Shown here: one piece after another, positions 58,080-64,000 of the stretch
Position numbering within the stretch: the stretch's first letter is position 1
Layout of the letters: each line of letters opens with the position of its first letter
From: Metapseudomonas otitidis
Lineage (GTDB): Bacteria; Pseudomonadota; Gammaproteobacteria; Pseudomonadales; Pseudomonadaceae
Length of the DNA: 64,000 nt
Assembly (NCBI RefSeq): GCF_900111835.1
Contig: NZ_FOJP01000009.1
Span: 62,001 to 126,000 of the forward strand
Direction of reading: 5' to 3'
Position numbers and translations under genes: made by a program
The notes under the pieces: generated by a model
Told to the model about the DNA's origin: nothing
Database searches by the model: none
What the model saw: only the letters and a program-made list of their open reading frames with translations

Positions 58080-59353
58080 GGCGCGACTCCTTTGCGCGGG
58101 GCGAAACCGGCACGGCTGATGCGGATCAGCCCGCGCGGCCGCCACATCATCATCACCACCATGAGGATGCCGAACATCAGCACCCGGTAGTCGGCGAAAC
58201 TGCGCAGCATCTCCGGGGCGATGGTCAGCACGAACGCGGCGATCACCACGCCGACGGTGGAGCCCATGCCGCCGAGCACCACGATGGCGAGGATCAGCGC
58301 CGACTCGAAGAAGGTGAAGGACGAGGGGTTCACGAAGCCCTGGTAGCTGGCGAAGAACACCCCGGCCAGGCCCGCGGTGGAGGCGCCGAGCATGAAGGCG
58401 GAGAGCTTCACCAGCACGTGGTTGAGGCCCAGGGAGCGGCAGGCGATCTCATCCTCGCGCAGCGCCTCCCAGGCCCGCCCGACGGGCATGCGGGTGAGGC
58501 GGTGCTTGATGTAGAGCACCAGCAGCACCACCAGGAACAGCACCACGTAGATGAACAGGAACTTCAGGTTGGGGTTGTAGGCGATGCCGAGGAACTCGTG
58601 GATCGGCGTCCCCCCGTCCTTGGCCCGCCGGCCGAACTCCAGGCCGAAGAAGGTCGGCGACGGCACCGACATGCCGTTGGGACCGCCGGTGAAGCTCAGC
58701 CAGTTGTTCAGCACCAGGCGGATGATCTCGCCGAAGCCGAGGGTGACGATGGCCAGGTAGTCGCCGTGCATGCGCAACACCGGGAAGCCGAGGATGGCCC
58801 CGGCCAGGGCAGCGGCCAGGGCGGCCAGCGGCAGCACGCTCCAGAAGCCCAGCCCCAGGTGCTCGTAGCCCAGCGCCAGGCCGTAGGCGCCGATGGCGTA
58901 GAAGGCCACGTAGCCGAGGTCGAGCAGGCCGGCGAGGCCGACCACGATGTTCAGCCCCAGGCCCAGCAGCACGTAGATCAGCCCGAGGATGACCACGGTG
59001 AGCAGGTACTTGCTGGCGAAGAAGGGGAAGATCACCGCGGCGACGATCACCAGCGGCAGCACCCAGCGCATCGCGCTGCGGTGGTCCGGCGGCAGCACGT
59101 GGACGCCGGAGCCGCCGCGTTCGAAGCGCTCCAGCAGGCCGGAACCGCCGGCGCTCTGCAGGTACAGGCTGAGGAGGAAGCGGCCGACCACCACGGCGCC
59201 GACCATCCAGGCGACGCGCTCCGGCTGCAGGTTGAAGCTGTAGCCGTCGAGCACCACCCCGACGATGGGGCCGAACACGATCAGCGCCAGCAGGCCGGCG
59301 ACGATGGCGTCCACCAGGCTCTTCTTGATATCGATCTTGGAGGCAGAAGACAT
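58076..59353 (-). CDS. livM: Branched-chain-type ABC transporter permease, LivM-like
   Basis: 425 residues, with the N-terminal extra helices found in longer LivM proteins. Core helices include VVILGLIYVLLGLGLNIVVGLAGLLDLGYVAFYAIGAYG and the EAA-type loop GRAWEALREDEIACRSLGLNHVLVKLSAFMLGAS. ATG 59353 is 2 bp after the livH stop and is the true start; the longer open frame to 59734 is a shadow of livH. It forms the membrane channel with LivH. Confidence 0.92.
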   Translation of the reverse strand: MSSASKIDIKKSLVDAIVAGLLALIVFGPIVGVVLDGYSFNLQPERVAWMVGAVVVGRFLLSLYLQSAGGSGLLERFERGGSGVHVLPPDHRSAMRWVLPLVIVAAVIFPFFASKYLLTVVILGLIYVLLGLGLNIVVGLAGLLDLGYVAFYAIGAYGLALGYEHLGLGFWSVLPLAALAAALAGAILGFPVLRMHGDYLAIVTLGFGEIIRLVLNNWLSFTGGPNGMSVPSPTFFGLEFGRRAKDGGTPIHEFLGIAYNPNLKFLFIYVVLFLVVLLVLYIKHRLTRMPVGRAWEALREDEIACRSLGLNHVLVKLSAFMLGASTAGLAGVFFASYQGFVNPSSFTFFESALILAIVVLGGMGSTVGVVIAAFVLTIAPEMLRSFADYRVLMFGILMVVMMMWRPRGLIRISRAGFAPRKGVAP

Positions 59354-59355
59354 GC

Positions 59356-60270
<915 letters not shown>

Positions 60271-60545
60271 TGATCAGTCTCGTCTTCTGGAGGACGGGCC
60301 TTGGGTTCGGCCAGCCCCCGCGAGTGAAATCGGACGGGTGCCACTGAATCGCCGTGTTACGTCGGGCAGTCGCCTGCGCGGCACAAGCAGGTGGGATTCG
60401 AGCGGGACCCGGAACACACCGGCCGGCCAGGTGCGGGTGGCGCCTGGCGGGCCGGCCGAGCCATTACGCCGGGGATCGGTCGCTCGAAGGCCGGGCGGCG
60501 TCGTGGACACCGCCGGGCCGGCGCGCGGCCGTTCCCGGCCGGCGC
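60271..60545. other. GC-rich spacer between livK and livH
   Basis: 275 bp without a gene. Just after livK is a strong GC-rich inverted repeat region (about 60512-60545, GCGCCGGCC / GGCCGGCGC-like), which may stabilise the binding-protein mRNA or partly terminate transcription, as is common after periplasmic binding-protein genes. Confidence 0.45.
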
Positions 60546-61667
60546 TTACTGCTGGTGGTACTTCCCTTGGTCATCCCACTCGTAGATCACGTAGTCGGAT
60601 ACCTTCAGGTCGCCCTTGGCATCCCACTCCTTCTTGCCCATCACGGTCTGCACCGGGTGCGACTTCAGCCAGGCGGACGCCTTGGCCGCATCGTTGGCAC
60701 CGGCCCCGTTGAAGGCCGCGGCCAGGGCCTGCAGGGAGGCGTAGGAGTAGAGGGTGTAGCCTTCCGGCTCGAAGCCGTTGGCGCGGAACTTCTCGATCAC
60801 GGCGGCACCGTCGGCGATCTTGCGCGGGTCGGCGCCGAAGGTCATCAGCACGCCCTTGACGTACTGCGGGCCGCCGGCGGTGGTGACCAGCTCGTCGGTG
60901 ACGATGCCGTCGCCGGAGAGGAACTTGGCGGTCAGGCCCTGCTCGCGCATCTGCCGGACCAGCGGGCCGGCCTCGGGGTGCAGGCCGCCGAAGTAGACCA
61001 CTTCCGCCCCGCTGGCGCGGATCTTGGTGACCAGGGCGTTGAAGTCCTTCTCGCCACGGGTCAGGCCCTCGTACAGCACCTCCTTCACGCCGCGCTTGGC
61101 CAGCTGCGCCTTGGTGGCGTCGGCCAGGCCCTGGCCGTAGGTGTCCTTGTCGTGGACGATCGCCACCTTGGTGGCCTTGAGCACGTCGACGATGTAGTCG
61201 CCGGCGACGATACCCTGCTGGTCGTCACGGCCGCACATGCGGAACATGCCGGACAGGCCGCGCTCGGTGACCTGCGGGTTGGTGGAGCCGGGGGTGATGG
61301 CGATGATGCCCGCCTCGTCGTAGACCTCCGACGCCGGGATGGTGGAGGAGGAGCAGAAGTGCCCGACCACGCCGATGGCCTTGTCCTGGTCCACCAGGCG
61401 GTTGGCCACGGCCACGGCCTGCTTCGGTTCGCAGGCGTCGTCCGCCTTGACCAGCTTGATCTTCTCGCCGTTGACCCCACCGGCGGCATTGATGTCCTCG
61501 GCGGCCTGGCTCGCGCCACGCCAGTACTGCTCGCCGAAGGAGGCGTTGGCGCCGGTGTGCGGACCGGCCACGCCGATCACCACGTCGGCGAACGCCAGGG
61601 AAGACAGACTCATAACACTGGAAACCGCAACAGCCAGAACACCTTTCTTGAAAGACTTGTGAGGCAT
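60546..61667 (-). CDS. livK: Amino-acid-binding periplasmic protein, LivK/BraC-type
   Basis: 373 residues. A signal peptide (about 1-27, MSLSSLAFA) is followed by DVVIGVAGPHTGANASFGEQYWRGASQAAEDINAAGGVNG, the LivJ/LivK fold start. CEPKQAVAVANRLV and later CSSSTIPAS / FRMCGRDDQQG hold two cysteine pairs seen in this family. It captures an amino acid and delivers it to LivHMGF. A sigma54 promoter is 48-63 bp upstream. Neighbouring genes suggest lysine, pipecolate or a branched-chain amino acid as ligand. Confidence 0.92.
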   Translation of the reverse strand: MPHKSFKKGVLAVAVSSVMSLSSLAFADVVIGVAGPHTGANASFGEQYWRGASQAAEDINAAGGVNGEKIKLVKADDACEPKQAVAVANRLVDQDKAIGVVGHFCSSSTIPASEVYDEAGIIAITPGSTNPQVTERGLSGMFRMCGRDDQQGIVAGDYIVDVLKATKVAIVHDKDTYGQGLADATKAQLAKRGVKEVLYEGLTRGEKDFNALVTKIRASGAEVVYFGGLHPEAGPLVRQMREQGLTAKFLSGDGIVTDELVTTAGGPQYVKGVLMTFGADPRKIADGAAVIEKFRANGFEPEGYTLYSYASLQALAAAFNGAGANDAAKASAWLKSHPVQTVMGKKEWDAKGDLKVSDYVIYEWDDQGKYHQQ

Positions 61668-61714
61668 GGGAGTTGTGCTCCTGAGGGGGGTTATGTGTTG
61701 GCAGCGGTTACTTC

Positions 61715-61730
61715 AGCAAGCGCCGTGCCA
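61715..61730 (-). promoter_or_regulatory. Sigma54 (RpoN) promoter of livK
   Basis: Read on the minus strand, TGGCACGGCGCTTGCT matches TGGCACG-N4-TTGCW exactly at the -24 and -12 elements. Transcription would start near 61704, about 37 bp before the livK start codon. Confidence 0.8.
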
Positions 61731-61791
61731 CTCGTTTTTGCGCGTCCTGAAAAAACGTCGTACAGCCCTCCGAACCGTCTGGAACGGCAAT

Positions 61792-61888
61792 GTGCAACCC
61801 GCCTCCGGACAAAGGTGCAACCCGGCAGCACCCCTCCTTCCGGGCACTCGCCAGGCAATAGCAACCCCCGGCGCCGCAAGCGCAACCC
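61792..61888 (-). promoter_or_regulatory. Repeated GGGTTGCAC sites upstream of the sigma54 promoter
   Basis: On the minus strand, GGGTTGCAC occurs at 61800-61792 and 61823-61815 (23 bp apart), with related GGGGTTGC near 61868 and GGGGTTGCG near 61888. They lie about 90-185 bp upstream of the start site, where sigma54 activators bind. The activator is not encoded in the window. Confidence 0.5.
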
Positions 61889-62105
61889 CTGGTAACTGCC
61901 ACTGTCACCGAAGTGCACACGCCTGGTGCGCGGGCGGCGGGCTCGCGCACCAATACAGGCTAGTGCATGACCGCCCGGGCGGCGGTCCGGATTGCCGACA
62001 GTGTGATGGACACGGCGTCGCAGGCCGGGCGAAGGCCCGGCTCGGCGTGCCGCTGTCGCGAAGAGGCCGCACCGCGCCCGGCCGGGCGGTCGGGGCGGTG
62101 GCCCA
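61889..62105. other. Intergenic end of amaA and upstream end of the livK control region
   Basis: About 220 bp holding no gene. It contains GC-rich inverted repeats such as GCCCGG-CCGGGC near 62078 that may end the amaA transcript. Confidence 0.4.
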
Positions 62106-63389
62106 TCAGATGACCACCCGCAGGCACTGCCCGGCGTGGTAGAGGGAGAAGCCCAGCTCGTACAGGCCGCTGCGCAGGCCCACGGCGGCCACCGGCGTCA
62201 TCGGCTGGAAGGGCATCGGCAGGGCATCCGGCGAGGCGCCCAGCAGGTAGTCGGCGAAGGCGCGCCCGACCACGGTGCCGGTGGTGACGCCCCGGCCGTT
62301 GTAGCCGGTGACCGCCACCAGCCCGGGGGCTGGCTCGAACAGGCGCATCAGGTGGTCCGGGGTGAAGGCGATGCAGCCGGTCCAGGTGTGGGTCCACTCC
62401 ACCTTGCCCAGGTAGGGGAAGTAGTGGCCCTGGATGCGGTCGGCCCAGGCCTTGAGGAACCACAGCGGCTTCTGCGCGCCATTGCCCAGGCTGCCCAGCA
62501 GCAGGCGGCCCTCGGCGTCGCGGCGGATGCTGCTGAGCACCTGGCGGGTGTCCCAGGAGCCCTGCCCGCCCGGCAGGATGCGCGCGGCGGCCTCGCCGGT
62601 GAGCGGCGCCGAGGCCACCTGGTAATAGAAGCCGGGGAAGAAGTGGCGGCGCAGCTCGGTCCATTCCCCTTCGGTGTAGGCGTTGGAGGCGATGACCACC
62701 TGGGGCGCCATCACGGTGCCGCGCTCGGTGGCGACGCACCAGAGCGAGCCCTGGCGCTCCAGCCGGTTCACCGCGCTGTGGTGGAACAACTGGCCGCCCA
62801 GCCCCACCACCGCCCGCGCCAGCCCCCGGGTGTAGCCCATGGGGTTGAGGGTGCCGGCGCGGCGGTCCAGCAGGGCCGCCGCGATGCGGTCGGTGCCGGT
62901 GGCATCGCGGCAGGCCTGGCCGGTGAGCAGCTCCACCGGAGCGCCACGCCGCTGCCACTGGGCACAGCGGCTGGCGAGGTCGGCCTGGCCACGGGCGTTG
63001 TGGGCCATGTGCAGGGTGCCTTCGCGGCGCAGCTGGCAGTCGATGCCGTAGCGTTCGATCACCTCGAACACCTGGGCCGGGGCGCCGCCAAGGGTGCGGT
63101 TGAGGCGCTCGCCGACCGCCTCGCCGAGCCCGGCGACGATGTCGTCCGGCGGAATCCACAGGCCGGCGTTGACCAGCCCGACGTTGCGCCCGGAGCCGCC
63201 GTGGCCCGCTTCATGGGCCTCCAGCACGCACACCCGGCGCCCCGCCTCCAGCAGGCGCAGGGCGGCGTTCAGGCCGGTGATGCCGCCACCGATGACGCAG
63301 ACGTCGGCCCGGACCTCGCCGGACAGCGCGGCGGCCTCGGGCAACGCCGGTGTCACGGACTCCCAGAGACAGGACGAACGCAGGGACAT
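62106..63389 (-). CDS. amaA: FAD-dependent amine oxidase, probable L-pipecolate oxidase
   Basis: 427 residues of the DAO family. The FAD motif is VCVIGGGITGLNAALRLLEAG (about 30-50), with HGGSGRNVGLVNAGLWIPPDD as the second conserved block, and PGLVAVTGYNGRGVTTGTVVGRAFADYLLG at the C-terminus. The order amaB-amaA, with an antiquitin-type dehydrogenase upstream, matches the P. putida pair in which AmaA oxidises L-pipecolate. GAGGAG precedes ATG 63389. Relatives include gamma-glutamylputrescine oxidase, which is the main alternative. Confidence 0.82.
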   Translation of the reverse strand: MSLRSSCLWESVTPALPEAAALSGEVRADVCVIGGGITGLNAALRLLEAGRRVCVLEAHEAGHGGSGRNVGLVNAGLWIPPDDIVAGLGEAVGERLNRTLGGAPAQVFEVIERYGIDCQLRREGTLHMAHNARGQADLASRCAQWQRRGAPVELLTGQACRDATGTDRIAAALLDRRAGTLNPMGYTRGLARAVVGLGGQLFHHSAVNRLERQGSLWCVATERGTVMAPQVVIASNAYTEGEWTELRRHFFPGFYYQVASAPLTGEAAARILPGGQGSWDTRQVLSSIRRDAEGRLLLGSLGNGAQKPLWFLKAWADRIQGHYFPYLGKVEWTHTWTGCIAFTPDHLMRLFEPAPGLVAVTGYNGRGVTTGTVVGRAFADYLLGASPDALPMPFQPMTPVAAVGLRSGLYELGFSLYHAGQCLRVVI

Positions 63390-63422
63390 GCACGACTCCT
63401 CAGGGCCGGTGTAGCGACCCGC

Positions 63423-64000
63423 TCAATCGAAGGTGATGCCCTGGGCCAGCGGCAGCTCGTGGGAATAGTTCACGGTGTTGGTCTGCCGGCGCATGTAGGC
63501 CTTCCAGGCGTCGGAGCCGGATTCGCGGCCACCGCCGGTTTCCTTCTCGCCGCCGAAGGCGCCGCCGATCTCCGCCCCGCTGGGGCCGATGTTGACGTTG
63601 GCGATGCCGCAGTCGCTGCCCACCGCCGACTGGAAGCGTTCCGCCTCGCGCACGTCGGTGGTGAACAGGCAGGACGACAGGCCCTGGGGCACGGCGTTGT
63701 TCAGCGCCACCGCCTCGTCGAAGTCGCGGTAGCCGATGACGTAGAGGATCGGCGCGAAGGTCTCGTGGCACACCACCTCGGTCTGTCCCGGCATCTCGAC
63801 GATGGCCGGCGACACGTAGTAGCCGCCTGGGTAGCGCTCGGCCAGCTGGCGCTCGCCGCCGAACACCGTGCCGCCTTCGGCGCGGGCCTTGTCCAGCGCG
63901 GCCTGCATGGCCTCGAAGCTGCCCCGGTCGATCAGCGGGCCGACCAGGTTGCCCTCCAGCGGGTGGCCGATGCGCACGCGGGCATAGGCGACCTTGAGGC
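63423..64000 (-). CDS. amaB: Antiquitin-type aldehyde dehydrogenase, C-terminal part (probable AmaB)
   Basis: Partial: the frame runs off the right edge of the window; about 192 residues are visible. The C-terminal segment [74 protein letters not shown] and the end PLAQGITFD are those of ALDH7/antiquitin, which oxidises delta-1-piperideine-6-carboxylate to alpha-aminoadipate. Its stop is 33 bp before the amaA start codon, so the two form an operon. The catalytic cysteine lies outside the window. Confidence 0.88.
   Translation of the reverse strand, partial: LKVAYARVRIGHPLEGNLVGPLIDRGSFEAMQAALDKARAEGGTVFGGERQLAERYPGGYYVSPAIVEMPGQTEVVCHETFAPILYVIGYRDFDEAVALNNAVPQGLSSCLFTTDVREAERFQSAVGSDCGIANVNIGPSGAEIGGAFGGEKETGGGRESGSDAWKAYMRRQTNTVNYSHELPLAQGITFD

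Overview
The window is GC-rich chromosomal DNA from a gammaproteobacterium, almost certainly a Pseudomonas (or a close split-off such as Metapseudomonas). The evidence is gene content and order: desB, its ferredoxin reductase partner and divergent desT beside ureEFG and a HupE/UreJ gene; an Hsp70-like yegD next to psiF and osmE; a PA4872-type oxaloacetate decarboxylase; and copZ, copA and cueR together. Nearly every reading frame is intact and starts with good ribosome-binding sites. I saw no rRNA, tRNA, CRISPR array, insertion sequence or complete prophage.

Layout. 1-0.5 kb: two overlapping genes for small HTH-like proteins. 0.6-9.5 kb: a methyltransferase, a MocR regulator divergent from an EamA exporter, a structured repeat, a DUF4166 / DUF2855 / saccharopine-dehydrogenase-like cluster, and arsRBC. 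9.6-19.5 kb: a queuosine-precursor transporter behind a probable preQ1 riboswitch, an MFS transporter, a PepSY / cytochrome b561 pair, a MASE1-PAS-GGDEF diguanylate cyclase, a LysR regulator with two divergent oxidoreductase genes, and a Bcr/CflA efflux pump. 19.6-24.7 kb: an RND pump and adaptor with a divergent TetR regulator. 24.7-25.7 kb: three more small HTH-like genes behind an AT-rich palindrome. 26.2-31.2 kb: the copper regulon (copZ, copA, cueR) and eamA, with the second, inverted copy of the structured repeat between copZ and copA. 31.4-45.1 kb: a haem-less bacterioferritin, a RIO kinase, small membrane and DUF genes, two OsmE lipoproteins, a Dps-like ferritin and an AsmA protein. 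45.4-46.3 kb: a secreted 13-residue-repeat protein and a short paralogue. 46.3-51.9 kb: desB, its reductase, desT, ureEFG and hupE. 52.2-54.6 kb: a BRO-N antirepressor-like gene with a folded leader, then a phosphodiesterase gene behind a Pho box. 54.6-55.5 kb: a gene-free stretch with DnaA boxes. 55.5-64 kb: a sigma54-driven branched-chain-type ABC transporter operon ending in a ketimine-reductase-like gene, and an amaB-amaA pair for pipecolate/lysine breakdown.

How the genes work together. Several blocks are self-contained circuits with the regulator and its probable DNA site both visible: ArsR with an ATATGGA dyad, CueR with two matching TTGACCTTGCCA boxes, DesT with two 18-bp operators, PhoB with a Pho box, RpoN with a -24/-12 promoter, and preQ1 with its transporter. 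The right end reads as uptake and catabolism of lysine or pipecolate.

Most unusual observations: (i) a 255-bp inverted repeat pair with three hairpins, in which stem bases have changed in compensating pairs while one loop is invariant, so the fold itself appears selected; (ii) a two-gene cassette of small HTH-like proteins present twice in the window; (iii) a secreted protein built from nine 13-residue repeats whose DNA varies almost only synonymously, beside an unexpanded paralogue; (iv) a folded leader in front of the antirepressor-like gene.
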